NCBI GenBank assembly: GCA_965199055.1
Contig: CBDAQR010000004.1
Coordinates: 1,606,022 to 1,670,021, forward strand
DNA: 64,000 nt
Direction of reading: 5' to 3'
DNA from: CBDAQR01 sp965199055
GTDB taxonomy: Bacteria; Pseudomonadota; Gammaproteobacteria; Pseudomonadales; Halieaceae
Shown: piece after piece, positions 51,710 to 60,614 of the stretch
Position numbering within the stretch: the stretch's first letter is position 1
How the letters are laid out: every line of letters begins with the position of its first letter
Translations under genes and position numbers: made by a program
The notes under the pieces: generated by a model
What the model saw: the letters and a program-made list of their open reading frames with translations, nothing else
Database searches by the model: none
Told to the model about the DNA's origin: nothing

Positions 51710-52798
51710 TCAGAACGCCGGGGGCGGACGCTGAGTCCCCTCAGCGTCCGCCCCCGGCCCACGCGCCGTCGGCAAGCGATCGGTACGCTCCTCATCCCGA
51801 CGCGGCTGGACCGGCGTCCCGCACGTGGCCAACCACTGCCCGCCACCGAGCAATCGCGCCACCAGCAGACAATCGGAGACCTCCACCAGCGACCAGCCCA
51901 GAAAGGCCAGATCACGCGCCTGGAACCGGGCACCGCCATAGTCCACATGGTAGCGCTTCGGCGGCGGCTGACCATTGACCCAGGGACCGAGCTGGGTGTA
52001 GCCGAGCGTGGCCAGTGAGGGCTCAAACGCCCCGAACCCGGTGACAAACCCCGCCACCTCAGGCGCTGCGGGGGACGCTGGCGATGGGGACGATGGCGAT
52101 CGGGACGGCGCGGCAGCGGCAAACGCACTCAGGGCCTGCTGCACCGACGCCTCAGACACCTCAACCCCGTCCGCAGGCCCAAGCGTGGTGATAAACCGCG
52201 AGAGAATGGCCACCACCAGACCCAGCAGGCCCACCACGGCCAGCGCCCCGAAGAGCACCTTGGGCGGCAGCCGGAAGCGGTGGGTGTGGATTTCGGCCGA
52301 GTGGTAAAGCCCAAACAGCGACTTGTCCAAGCGCGACGTGGTCGCCACCGCCTCGCGTTTCTCACGGCGGTCATTGACGTCATCACAGGCCCGTTGCCAG
52401 GTAAAGCAGCGCACCACCTGCGCCCCGAACTTGCGTTCAAAATGCAGATGCCGGCCGCACAGACGGCGCACCTCGACATCGATTTTTCGGGGGTGCTGGG
52501 TGACGAGGAAAAAATCAAAGCCGCGATGGCGATGCTCATCGAGGCGGGCAATGAACTCGGGCACCGGGGCCCGGGTGCGCTGCGGAAACAATCGGTGCGC
52601 TTCATCGACCGCCACCACCGCCCCATCGGGCAGGGATTGCCAGTGGCGCACCTGCTCATCATCGATCGCCTGCCAGGCACTGACCTGGACCCCATCAATG
52701 TGATTGTAATAAATCGTGCGGTCGGTCAGAGTGCGCAGCTCAGCGATCAGGTTCAGGGTCTTGCCCGCCCCGTTAACGCCGGTAATGAGCGTAATCAC
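51710..52798 (-). CDS. zot: Zot-family morphogenesis ATPase (pI-like), copy A
   Basis: 362-residue inner-membrane assembly motor of filamentous phages. Walker A GVNGAGKT is at residues 7-14 and Walker B VVAVDEAHRLF near 60. A membrane segment (LFGALAVVGLLGLVVAILSRFI) lies near residue 190, and a Ser/Pro/Ala linker leads to the periplasmic C-terminal domain. The ATG overlaps the pVI-like gene by 4 bp. The final codons run through the GC hairpin (51718-51757), and the TGA lies 1 bp past the att half-site. Confidence 0.92.
   Translation of the reverse strand: MITLITGVNGAGKTLNLIAELRTLTDRTIYYNHIDGVQVSAWQAIDDEQVRHWQSLPDGAVVAVDEAHRLFPQRTRAPVPEFIARLDEHRHRGFDFFLVTQHPRKIDVEVRRLCGRHLHFERKFGAQVVRCFTWQRACDDVNDRREKREAVATTSRLDKSLFGLYHSAEIHTHRFRLPPKVLFGALAVVGLLGLVVAILSRFITTLGPADGVEVSEASVQQALSAFAAAAPSRSPSSPSPASPAAPEVAGFVTGFGAFEPSLATLGYTQLGPWVNGQPPPKRYHVDYGGARFQARDLAFLGWSLVEVSDCLLVARLLGGGQWLATCGTPVQPRRDEERTDRLPTARGPGADAEGTQRPPPAF
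51718..51757 (-). other. perfect 18-bp hairpin at the 3' end of zot, candidate packaging signal (copy A)
   Basis: CCGGGGGCGGACGCTGAG pairs fully with CTCAGCGTCCGCCCCCGG around a TCCC loop. It starts 10 bp from the attachment half-site and lies within the zot coding sequence. Ff phages place their packaging-signal hairpin at the end of the morphogenesis genes, which is the basis of this proposal. Confidence 0.75.
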
Positions 52799-53100
52799 GA
52801 CGTGGCCGAGGACACGGCCGCGCCAACCACCAGCGTCTTGACCGGCATCAGTGCCAGCTTGGCCGAAATGAGGACCTGCAACACGGCCATCACATCATCA
52901 ATGCGCGCCAGACGCAGCGAGAACAGCACAAACTCGGACAGATGATGCCCGGAAATCAGCCGGTACACTTCCGCCCAGAGCAGATCAACCGCCTCGGACA
53001 GGCCGGTATAGGTCACAAAGGCCGCCCCGAGCCAGGCCAGCAGCATGACCGCGGCCTTAATGAGTCCAAAGGTAATGATCCAGGTGATAATCGCAGGCAT
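52795..53100 (-). CDS. pVI-like minor coat / DUF2523-like membrane protein, copy A
   Basis: 101 residues with two to three hydrophobic helices (FGLIKAAVMLLAWLGAAFVTY; VLQVLISAKLALMPVKTLVVGAAV). Position between the adhesin and Zot genes is that of gene VI in Ff phages. The ATG directly follows the adhesin TAG (53101-53103), and its own stop overlaps the zot start. Expected to cap the virion end together with the adhesin. Confidence 0.82.
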   Translation of the reverse strand: MPAIITWIITFGLIKAAVMLLAWLGAAFVTYTGLSEAVDLLWAEVYRLISGHHLSEFVLFSLRLARIDDVMAVLQVLISAKLALMPVKTLVVGAAVSSATS

Positions 53101-55232
53101 CTAGGCGCTCCTGAAAAAATACACGCTCGAGAAAATGAGCGACACCGCAAACAGGATATTGCCCAGCACCGGCAGATAGGCGCACCAGTAATCGGTCAGA
53201 AAGCGGGCAAAAAACGGGTAGGTCACCGAGTCGGCGGCAATGCCGAAGGCGCGGGTGGGATCGGGACAGGCCTGCGCGGTACCCAGCCAGCCCTCGGTCG
53301 TACCCGAGGGCAGGACAATGCGCTGCGTCAGCTCGGGAATGGGATTGTCCAACGCATCAAGGTCGGGATAGCTGGCCGGCACATCTGCCTCGTCATAGGT
53401 CTCAAAATCGGCCACGGTCAACGGGCCCTCGCCGCGAGCCGATTGCACCAGCGAATAACAGCCCAGGCCTTGCCGGGTGGAGCCCTGGGAATAGGGATGC
53501 TCGGACACCGCCACATCGAACCAGGGCGATGCGCTGGCATAGCGCGGGTTGCGGCACAGGCCACCGGCATCGGGACTGGCGCAGGCGATAAACGTCGTAT
53601 CAATAAAGCGGGCATTGGCCTCAAACACCAGCGGCGCGGGGCAGCGCTGCACACACGCCGACGCCGCCTCACCCAGGGCCGGGGTGTATTCATGGGTCAG
53701 CGGACACTCGGCCCCGGCCCCGTTGAGACCCAGCAGCCGGTCAAGGATGCCCGCCAACACCGTATTGCCGCCATCAATGCCCTCGACAATTGCACCGAGC
53801 TGCACTTCACTGGCGGCGCCGGAGGCACGAATATCATCAAACACCGCCTTGGACTGGCGCAAAATGCCAAAAATATCGCGGACCGCCACCAGCAGCGCCT
53901 CGATGTCAGTAAGCGTCTCATCGGCACTGCCGGTCTCAGCCACCACCGTACGCAGCACCGCCAGAATGTCCGTGAGGGTGGTTTGGGAGGTGTCGCCATT
54001 GAGCACCGTGCGCACCCGATCGATGGCCTCAATCACCCCGCTCACATCCACCCCAGCGCTCGCTTCGAGCTCAGCGAGCACCGTCGTGACCGCCTCGGCC
54101 ACGTCACCGCGAATCACACCGAATTCCTCGATAACCTGGTTATGTCGGGTCCAGGAGCGATTACGCAGGATGCCGGTGTCGTCAAGAATCTCCGCGCCCT
54201 GCGCCAGCACCGCATCGAAGCGCCCCGCAATATTGAGTTCCGTCAGCGCCGCGAGCACCGCCGCGATCTGCGTCTGGGTCGCACCGTGCTGGCCCAACAG
54301 CGCCGCCTGCTGCTCGCGGCCCAGTCCGGCCAGCGCCTCGAGATCGCCCGCGATGTCCGACTGGCCCGACAGCAGGGCATCATGGCCCTCGCCTGCCTCC
54401 AGTGCGGCAAGGATCGACTCAACGGCCGTATCCATCTTCGCCGTCAGGCGGCCCTGGCGGATGCCCGCATTGGTATCATGGTTGGCAATATTGACCGTCT
54501 GGGTGCTCACCGTGTCGAGCAACCGATCCAGGCGGCGCCCGAGATTCAGCGCATTGAGGGCATCCAGAACCCCCGTGACCTGCGTGCGGGTCGCGCCAAG
54601 GGTGCGCAACAGCGCCGCCTGCTGCTCGCGGTTCAGTCCCACCAGCGTCTGAAGATCACCCAACATATCGCGCTGACCGGCCAGCAGTTCATCATGACCC
54701 TCGGGCTCGGCCAGATTGCGAATCAGGCGCAGCACCGTGGCCAGCTCGCCCTGCGTCTCCCTGTGCTCGGCCAGCAAATCATCATGATCCTCGCCGGGAG
54801 CGATACCGCGCAACAAGCCCAGTACGGTACCGATCTCGCGCTGTGTCTCGCCGTGCTCGGCCAGCAACGCCTCGCGCCCATCCGGCCGATCCAGATTGCG
54901 CAGCTCACGCAGCACCCGGTCGACCTTGTTGCTCACCCGACCCAGGTGGCCGCGGTTGTTGTGCACCTCAAATTCGATAATGTCCAGGTGGGAACGCCCA
55001 TCGGCGGAGCGGAATTCAGCCTGAAACGCATCGTTCAGGCGCAAAATCCGGTCAATGCGGGAAGAGATCGAACGGGCCGAGGCCCCGGCCACGTCGGCAA
55101 AGGACGCCGGCACCGCCGGACAAAAACCCCGGCCCGGCTGCACGATAGAATAAAACGTACGAATACCCCCGTTGGGTACCGTGCATAACACTGTAAATAC
55201 CCCAAACAGCTAACCACCCATTCATAGAAAAA

Positions 55233-56012
55233 TTAAGCCACTTCTCGGTATTGAACGGGTGTCATATCGTTCAATCCATCATGGGGTCGTTCATGGTTAT
55301 ACAACACGATCCAGTCATCCGTGATCTCTCGAACTTCCTGCAATGTCTCGAACAGATATAAGTCCAATACTTCCTCTCGATACGTGCGATTAAAACGTTC
55401 GATAAATCCATTTTGGTAAGGCTTGCCGGGCTTGATGAAATCGATCTGAATTCCATGCGCTTGCGCCCATTCAGCCAACGCCCCTGATGTAAATTCAGGG
55501 CCATTATCAACCCTGATAATAGCGGGATAGCCTCGCCAGGCTGCAATACGATCTAATGTATGTATCACTCGCTCCGTAGTAATGCCCGAATTGATATCTA
55601 TCGCTAACACTTCTCGATTGAAATCATCAACCACATTGAACGTGCGAAACCGATGACCGTGACGCAAGGTATCGCTCATAAAATCCATCGACCAACAGAT
55701 ATTGGCTGATCTAGGAACGCGCAATGGCAACGGATTCCTATTCGGTATCCTGCGTTTTACTTTACGCCGTATATTCAGTTTTAACTCCATATAAACACGG
55801 TAAATCCGTTTGTGATTCCAACGTTTACCCAACGCTCTGAGCCGCTTACACAGCTTTGGAAAACCCCAGCGAGGGTGCTTCTCAACCAAGGCCAGCAACG
55901 CATCAATCAGCTCACTATCATCTACTCGCTTGGGCGTGTAGTAATACGCCGTGCGACTTAGCGCGGCTGCACCACAGGCCGCTCGAATGCTGACAGGGTA
56001 ATCCTTGCGCAA
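55233..56012 (-). CDS. IS407-like transposase OrfB
   Basis: 259-residue DDE transposase: CWSMDFMSDTL (first Asp), IRVDNGPEFTS (second Asp), NGFIERFNRTYREEVLDLYLF (Glu). A HTH_21 segment (HPRWGFPKLCKRLRALGKRWNHKRIYR) precedes the core. Confidence 0.94.
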   Translation of the reverse strand: MRKDYPVSIRAACGAAALSRTAYYYTPKRVDDSELIDALLALVEKHPRWGFPKLCKRLRALGKRWNHKRIYRVYMELKLNIRRKVKRRIPNRNPLPLRVPRSANICWSMDFMSDTLRHGHRFRTFNVVDDFNREVLAIDINSGITTERVIHTLDRIAAWRGYPAIIRVDNGPEFTSGALAEWAQAHGIQIDFIKPGKPYQNGFIERFNRTYREEVLDLYLFETLQEVREITDDWIVLYNHERPHDGLNDMTPVQYREVA

Positions 56013-56044
56013 ACGATCAACCCACTGCCGACGATGGACTGGCC

Positions 56045-56308
56045 CTAAAGCTTTTTTATGATCTCTTCCTGCATCTGACTCTTCAGGCTGAGATCGGCAT
56101 ACATCTGCTTGAGCTTGCGGTTCTCTTCTTCAAGTTCCTTGAGCCGCCGTACATCGGAGGCTTCCATTCCACCGTACTTAGAGCGCCACTTGTAAAAGGT
56201 GCTGAGTCCAATGCCATGCTCTCGACATATGTCCGGAACCGGCACTCCGCTTTCTGCTTGTTTGAGAAACGCCACAATCTGCGTTTCGCTGAACTTCGAT
56301 TTGCGCAT
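56045..56308 (-). CDS. IS407-like transposase OrfA
   Basis: 87-residue HTH_Tnp_1 protein (FSETQIVAFLKQAESGVPVPDICREHGIGLSTFYKW) with a coiled-coil tail (LKELEEENRKLKQMYADL). Expected to be fused to OrfB by frameshifting. Confidence 0.93.
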   Translation of the reverse strand: MRKSKFSETQIVAFLKQAESGVPVPDICREHGIGLSTFYKWRSKYGGMEASDVRRLKELEEENRKLKQMYADLSLKSQMQEEIIKKL

Positions 56309-56580
56309 ATGTAAAAACTCCTATCACGTTAGTTTATAGAAATTTCTACGTATGAGTGGCGCTATTTTACGGGGTACTTACAACACCTCATAGCCCAAGC
56401 GGGTTGAACGAATCGTGAATTGACCCTGCCGACTAGACAGTACACACGGCTTGCCGAGAAATGAAAGGGCACTGACGCGGGCAGAGGGATAGCCACAAAT
56501 CACCGCAGGGGCATCTCGCACCTCGAGCGAATCCTGTGCATCCGCGCTCGCCGGCAGCAGCACCATGCACAGCAGAAGCA

Positions 56581-56700
56581 CTAGCCCAGCATAATGTACC
56601 AGGCCATCACGACCACGAGCAGGACATAGAAATGCGACCAATGTTCCATCAATGACACGCCAGGGGCCAACGCGCAGCCCCGGGCGTACTCGGGACACAC
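56581..56700 (-). CDS. 39-aa single-span phage protein (minor coat candidate)
   Basis: GTG at 56698-56700, stop TAG at 56581-56583. The sequence begins VCPEYARGCALAPG and has a C-terminal hydrophobic helix FYVLLVVVMAWYIML. It sits between the coat gene (stop 5 bp upstream) and the adhesin, whose GTG overlaps its stop. Size and position suit a small virion-tip or coat-related protein of the gVII/gIX kind, but there is no recognisable homology. An internal ATG at 56647-56649 would give only 22 residues. Confidence 0.6.
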   Translation of the reverse strand: MCPEYARGCALAPGVSLMEHWSHFYVLLVVVMAWYIMLG

Positions 56701-56704
56701 CCGC

Positions 56705-56914
56705 CTAGAGAATGACCGCTGCCAGCCACTTGATGGCCATGATGGCCACAAACACGCCCAGCACCGCCGCGCCCGCCGTAGCCACATCCGTGGTGGCCGT
56801 GGTCAGCGACGTGGTCACTGACGCCGGAATCGCGGCACTGGCCTGGCTGCTCAGCAGCGCACCACCGGCCATCGCCGTTACACCAACACACCCTTTTTTC
56901 AACACACTTTTCAT
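56705..56914 (-). CDS. pVIII-like major coat protein precursor
   Basis: 69 residues from the ATG at 56912-56914, preceded by GAGGAG. A signal peptide MKSVLKKGCVGVTAMAGG...SSQASA is cut before a mature coat of about 42 residues. The mature part has a Ser/Thr/Ala-rich N-terminus, a membrane helix (AAVLGVFVAIMAIKWLAAVIL) and one lysine near the end, the layout of filamentous-phage coats. An upstream in-frame start at 56965 would lengthen the leader unnaturally. Confidence 0.87.
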   Translation of the reverse strand: MKSVLKKGCVGVTAMAGGALLSSQASAAIPASVTTSLTTATTDVATAGAAVLGVFVAIMAIKWLAAVIL

Positions 56915-56924
56915 AAGAGTCTCC

Positions 56925-57185
56925 TCAGTATCGACCCAACACATGGCGCACAGCACGAATGCCAAACGCCGTCACCAGAAGCAATAAGGTCCCGTCCAGC
57001 AACACTTGATAATCGGCCTGGGACAGGGCCGGTAGACACGCGGCTACCGGGGGAGACAGCTGAACAGTACTGTCCGCTGTGAGCCCACTCGATTGGGTCG
57101 GAACAGAGACCCACAGCAACACCCCGATAGCCGCGATTCGATGCCCAGGACGGGCCAAACCTCGCCGATCACCCATCACGATCAA
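56925..57185 (-). CDS. small phage membrane protein (minor coat candidate)
   Basis: 86 residues; MGDRRG at codon 4 may be the true start. It has a signal-like helix (RIAAIGVLLWVSVPTQS) and a C-terminal membrane helix (VLLDGTLLLLVTAFGIRAV). It lies between G5P and the major coat gene, the gVII/gIX region in Ff phages. No direct homologue recognised. Confidence 0.7.
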   Translation of the reverse strand: MIVMGDRRGLARPGHRIAAIGVLLWVSVPTQSSGLTADSTVQLSPPVAACLPALSQADYQVLLDGTLLLLVTAFGIRAVRHVLGRY

Positions 57186-57194
57186 ACGCGATGC

Positions 57195-57473
57195 TCACGC
57201 CAGCAGCGCCTTGCACTGCGCTTCGGTGAGCTTGTTGAGCTCGATGCTGTAGCGATCGAGCTCCAGATTGCCGAACTGGGAGACCCGAAATGAACGGGCA
57301 CCCAGCAGATACTTGCCAGGCTCGTAGGGCGGCGCACTGCCCAGACCGATCCGGTACGTCGTGGGGTACTTGACATCCGGCGACCACATATACGCAATCT
57401 GATAACGCAACTCGTTGCCATTGCGGGTGACCTCGGAAAACACCTGCGGCGAATCAATCTCGATATACATCAT
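57195..57473 (-). CDS. G5P-like helix-destabilising ssDNA-binding protein
   Basis: 92 residues. The pattern MYIEIDSPQVFSEV, RYQIAYMW, YPTTYRIGLG, PYEPGKYLLGARSFRVSQFGNLEL matches inovirus gene V proteins, which coat progeny single strands before export. The ATG overlaps the rep stop (TCATGATG). Confidence 0.87.
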   Translation of the reverse strand: MMYIEIDSPQVFSEVTRNGNELRYQIAYMWSPDVKYPTTYRIGLGSAPPYEPGKYLLGARSFRVSQFGNLELDRYSIELNKLTEAQCKALLA

Positions 57474-58522
57474 GAGACGCTCCTTAACGGCATCGCCGCT
57501 AATTCGTTTTCAGGCTGGAAAATCAGGCAGTGCTCATACGCCCAATCAGGGGCCTGGTACTGCTTGCCCTCAATCACCCGCCGTATCGGAATGATCTCGG
57601 GAGCGTCTTTCGAGGGACAGGGCACCGCAATGTCTATCCCGTAGAGCAGGAGCTTTCTTCTATGATTGTAAAACGTCCACTTCTTTAAAACGCTTCTGAC
57701 ATCGACGCCTTCCCTGTGCAACAAATACGTGCAGCGATAGGTGGGATTCAGGGTCAACAGGACCTCATGCGCAAGTTCAGTTTGTGTACTCATGTCAAGT
57801 CTTCCTATGTAATCGGCATAGAGTTGTTTGACGCGCTCGGGTGTGACATCCACCAGTCGCCGCATGTCAAGCTCGTCCAGTTCCTTACGCTTTAAACGCA
57901 GTTCAATTCGTACCAGGCTCTGCGCCTCTTCAAATATCTCGCGTGCCATGGGCAGGGTCTCAGGAAGCCTGTGTTTGTGGGCATTCAGTTCATCGCCCTT
58001 GCCATAGCAGACCACAGACCAGCGCCGTGATGACTTCTGAAAGGTCAAAGTTGAGCCGTACGTACTGGGGCGGCCATTGCGGGAATGCGAACGGATCGAG
58101 GCCTGTGACAGCCACGCCCGGCACTGATGAACATCCTGGAACTGCAAACTCTCGGTAATATCCATGCGGGACACGGTGGCTTCGCGCAGGGTCGCATCCT
58201 GTACAACGGGTAACACGCCGTGCCCCTCCAACCGGTCACAGACCGCGCGCATCAAGCGATACGGATCATCAGAGCCCCAGACGTTGTGACCCTGCAGAAA
58301 CTTGCTCGGGTTACCGGAGATCATCAGTTCATCGTTCAGACCGGTATCGGAGACAATGGCACCCGTCGAACGCAGCGCTATCTTCGCTTCATGCGAACCC
58401 ATACTCTGCATCCACTTGACTGATCGCCATTCCTCAACCCCGTGTGGATCTATCGCAATTACCACTCCCCCGGACAACGGGGAATGAGTTAAAGCCAGAC
58501 GCATGGTAATCCAGTCAATCAC
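57470..58522 (-). CDS. inovirus replication initiation protein (G2P/Phage_CRI family)
   Basis: 350 residues from a GTG at 58520-58522 (MIDWITMRLALTHSPL). Family stretches include VSRMDITESLQFQ, STYGSTLTFQKSSRRWSVVCYGKGDEL and RIELRLKRKELDEL. It nicks the phage replicative form to start rolling-circle synthesis. It shares no evident similarity with the satellite Rep. Divergent from the HTH gene with an inverted-repeat operator between them. Confidence 0.9.
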   Translation of the reverse strand: MIDWITMRLALTHSPLSGGVVIAIDPHGVEEWRSVKWMQSMGSHEAKIALRSTGAIVSDTGLNDELMISGNPSKFLQGHNVWGSDDPYRLMRAVCDRLEGHGVLPVVQDATLREATVSRMDITESLQFQDVHQCRAWLSQASIRSHSRNGRPSTYGSTLTFQKSSRRWSVVCYGKGDELNAHKHRLPETLPMAREIFEEAQSLVRIELRLKRKELDELDMRRLVDVTPERVKQLYADYIGRLDMSTQTELAHEVLLTLNPTYRCTYLLHREGVDVRSVLKKWTFYNHRRKLLLYGIDIAVPCPSKDAPEIIPIRRVIEGKQYQAPDWAYEHCLIFQPENELAAMPLRSVS

Positions 58523-58525
58523 AAG

Positions 58526-58594
58526 CCATATAACCTAACGAGTTAATATAACTTAAAGGGTTACTATTAATAAATCAACCCGCGGGTTATATGG
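58526..58594. promoter_or_regulatory. divergent phage promoter with CCATATAACC/GGTTATATGG inverted repeat
   Basis: CCATATAACC at 58526-58535 and its exact complement GGTTATATGG at 58585-58594 flank an AT-rich core with further GGGTTA-like half-sites. Located between G2P-type rep and the HTH gene, so probably the repressor's operator region. Confidence 0.65.
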
Positions 58595-58603
58595 TTCTCG
58601 AAT

Positions 58604-58903
58604 ATGAAAACCATCCGCGATTACCTACAAGAAGCGAAATTAAAATTACAGCTAGAAAACGACAATCAGCTAGCCAAATACCTGAACTGGAAGCCTCAAT
58701 CTATTACAAAAATAAATAACGGCGGTTCTATAAGTGATATAAACGCAGAACGCCTAGCAAGAATTCTCAAAAAAGACCCAATGGAATTAATCGCTGTCTC
58801 AAACTTCCAGCGCGCAAAAAACAAAGAAATAAAACAGATCTGGCTCAAGCTAGCCAAAGAAAAATCCAAAGAATCGAGGGAAAACCACCATGATCATATT
58901 TGA
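58604..58903 (+). CDS. HTH regulator (DUF3693-like), phage repressor candidate
   Basis: 99 residues. HTH region DNQLAKYLNWKPQSITKINN with following INAERLARILKKDPMELIA, then FQRAKNKEIKQIWLKLA, resembling DUF3693 regulators found in filamentous phages. The last 14 bases overlap the next gene. It differs from the XRE protein of the satellites, so immunity of the helper and satellites should be separate. Confidence 0.8.
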   Translation: MKTIRDYLQEAKLKLQLENDNQLAKYLNWKPQSITKINNGGSISDINAERLARILKKDPMELIAVSNFQRAKNKEIKQIWLKLAKEKSKESRENHHDHI

Positions 58904-59147
58904 TACTTTACGTTTCACCGAAACACTCAAATCCGGTGGTTTTTCAGACCAACAGGCAAAGGCCGAAGTCAACGCCATCCAAGATGCTTTCACACAGGTT
59001 CTAGATAGCCAGATCGCATCAAAAACAGATATTCAGAACATCCAAACGGAACAGCGATTAATGCGATGGATGCTCGGCGTTAACCTGACCCTGACCCTGA
59101 CCCTCTGGCCCATGGTCGTTGCCATAATGTGGAAACTGTTCGGGTAG
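58890..59147 (+). CDS. DUF1640-like coiled-coil membrane protein
   Basis: 85 residues: FDTLRFTETLKSGGFSDQQA start, a central helix (VLDSQIASKTDIQNIQTEQRL) and a C-terminal membrane span (MLGVNLTLTLTLWPMVVAIMW). The layout matches small bacterial CCDC90/DUF1640 proteins of unknown role. It overlaps the regulator gene by 14 bp and is probably an accessory lysogenic gene. Confidence 0.75.
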   Translation: MIIFDTLRFTETLKSGGFSDQQAKAEVNAIQDAFTQVLDSQIASKTDIQNIQTEQRLMRWMLGVNLTLTLTLWPMVVAIMWKLFG

Positions 59148-59350
59148 GCTGCCAATCACCTTATCCCTGGATCTTACAGTGAAGCAAAAGGCCATCACTG
59201 GATAGCCCCTATAAATATACAACCAATTGGCTTCAAGCCCGAAATTAACAGAGGAATCGGCCAAGGAAGAATTCGCACTAAACCTGACAATCATCCCAAT
59301 AGTTATCACCATACCTTGGCAACTCACTGAGTAAACCAGCCATGGAAAAT

Positions 59351-59362
59351 GTGAAATTTCAC
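59351..59362. other. 12-bp palindrome near the IS insertion
   Basis: GTGAAATTTCAC, perfect, in the 223-bp gap between the DUF1640-like gene and the IS at 59371. The rest of that gap shows nothing I can name. Confidence 0.35.
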
Positions 59363-59433
59363 ACAAAAGGAGAGGTGGACCCAATTCTTTGAACAGCAAT
59401 ACCCGATTCTATAAGTGGATGCCTGCCCTGGAT

Positions 59434-60261
59434 TTAAGCTGCCATGGGTATTGGCAGCGCTTCGAAGTAAAACTGATCTGGTGTCTGCCGGTCAAGACTG
59501 CTGTGGGGTCGGCGGCCGTTGTAGAACCGGAAGTAACGATCCAGGCCAGCCTTGGCGGCCGAGACAGTGTCGTAGGCATGCAGGTAAACCTCCTCATACT
59601 TCACTGATCGCCAGAGTCGCTCGACGAACACGTTGTCCCGCCAGGCGCCCTTGCCGTCCATGCTGATTTGGATGCCGTCGTCCTTCAGCAGACTAGTGAA
59701 GGCCAGACTGGTGAACTGGCTGCCCTGGTCGGTGTTGAAGATATCCGGCTTGCCGAATTTCTCCATGGCCTCTTCAACGGCTTCCAGGCAGAAGTGCGTA
59801 TCCATGGTTGTAGAGATTTTCCACGACAGCACGCGCCGAGAGTACCAGTCCACAACAGCGGCAAGGTAGACAAAACCCCTGGCCATCGGGATATAGGTCA
59901 AATCCATCGCCCAGACCTGATTGGGTCGGTCGATAGTTAGGCCCCGTAGTAAGTACGGATAGACCTTGTGCTGCGGATGCCGCCGAGTGGTCTTGGGCTT
60001 GCGGTACAGTGCTTCAATGCCCATGAGACGCATCAGTCGACGAACTTTGGTACGGCCCACCCTGTGGCCCTCCTGCCGCAGCAGATCCTGCAGCATCCGG
60101 GAGCCCGCGAATGGCAGCTCCAAGTGAAGCCGATCTATGCGATTCATGAGTATCTGATCACGCGGGCTAATAGGCTTGGGCTGGTAATACACCGTGCCTC
60201 GGCTGATATCCAAAAGTTTGGCCTGTCGACTGATTGGCAGTTTGTGGTCGCGGTCGATCAT
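59434..60261 (-). CDS. IS3-family transposase OrfB
   Basis: 275-residue DDE transposase: WAMDLTYIPM (first Asp), FNTDQGSQFTS (second Asp), NVFVERLWRSVKYEEVYLHAY (Glu). It overlaps orfA by 4 bp. Confidence 0.94.
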   Translation of the reverse strand: MIDRDHKLPISRQAKLLDISRGTVYYQPKPISPRDQILMNRIDRLHLELPFAGSRMLQDLLRQEGHRVGRTKVRRLMRLMGIEALYRKPKTTRRHPQHKVYPYLLRGLTIDRPNQVWAMDLTYIPMARGFVYLAAVVDWYSRRVLSWKISTTMDTHFCLEAVEEAMEKFGKPDIFNTDQGSQFTSLAFTSLLKDDGIQISMDGKGAWRDNVFVERLWRSVKYEEVYLHAYDTVSAAKAGLDRYFRFYNGRRPHSSLDRQTPDQFYFEALPIPMAA

Positions 60262-60614
60262 TTTCTTTCGCTCAGCAATCCCGCCTTGTTGAGCGCGCCT
60301 TCTAAAAAATCGTTTTCCAAGGTCAGCTCACCGATTTTGGCATGAAGCGTCTTCACATCGACCGGCGGTTCCTTGCTCTCACCGCCGTCAAACACGTCAG
60401 CGGACCGCTCCAGAAGCTGTGTCTTCCACTGCGTGATCTGATTCGGGTGAACGTCGAACCGCTCGGCGAGTTCTGCCATGGCCTGTTCACCCTTGAGGGC
60501 CTCCAGCGCCACCTTGGCCTTGAATTGAGGTTTGTGATTGCGGCGAGGTCTTCTAGCCATTCTGATCTCCTGATATCGGGCAATACGATGCCCTAAGTCA
60601 GGCAGGGAATCCAC
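60258..60614 (-). CDS. IS3-family transposase OrfA
   Basis: The translated frame opens at 60614. The likely start is MARRPRRNHKPQFKAKVAL, 18 codons in (60560), giving about 100 residues with an HTH (MAELAERFDVHPNQITQWKTQLLE) and a short coil. Confidence 0.92.
   Translation of the reverse strand: MDSLPDLGHRIARYQEIRMARRPRRNHKPQFKAKVALEALKGEQAMAELAERFDVHPNQITQWKTQLLERSADVFDGGESKEPPVDVKTLHAKIGELTLENDFLEGALNKAGLLSERK

Larger units (their letters stand above)
55192..56382 (-). mobile_element. IS407/IS51-like IS3-family element (1191 bp) in the adhesin gene
   Basis: Ends TGTAAATACCCCAAACAGCT and TGTAAGTACCCCGTAAAATA form imperfect inverted repeats. It is flanked by a 4-bp direct duplication ACAC (55188-55191 and 56383-56386), which fits the IS407 group. 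orfA and orfB are both leftward. Confidence 0.92.
53101..56581 (-). pseudogene. pIII-like adhesin gene split by an IS407-like element (copy A)
   Basis: Reading from a GTG at 56579-56581, which overlaps the preceding TAG, the 5' part (56581-56383) encodes a signal peptide ending PASADA and a short Cys-containing domain up to RLGYEV. The 3' part resumes at 55187. Removing the IS and one copy of the ACAC duplication restores one 761-residue frame through GYEVLCTVPNGG. The middle is helical with two homologous modules of about 60 residues (HDELLAGQRDMLGDLQTL... and HDALLSGQSDIAGDLEAL...). A Cys-rich domain and a C-terminal membrane anchor (LGNILFAVSLIFSSVYFF) follow. A likely host-receptor protein, inactivated here. 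Confidence 0.85.

Noticed and set aside
52942..55188. 748-codon + strand open frame
   Set aside because: Antisense shadow of the GC-rich, Leu/Ala/Asp-rich adhesin gene. Its translation is Arg/His/Gln-rich with no domain, and the minus-strand gene fits the phage operon.
59058..59399. 113-codon minus-strand frame in the phage right end
   Set aside because: Covers the DUF1640-like gene on the opposite strand and an IS end; no domain or ribosome-binding site.
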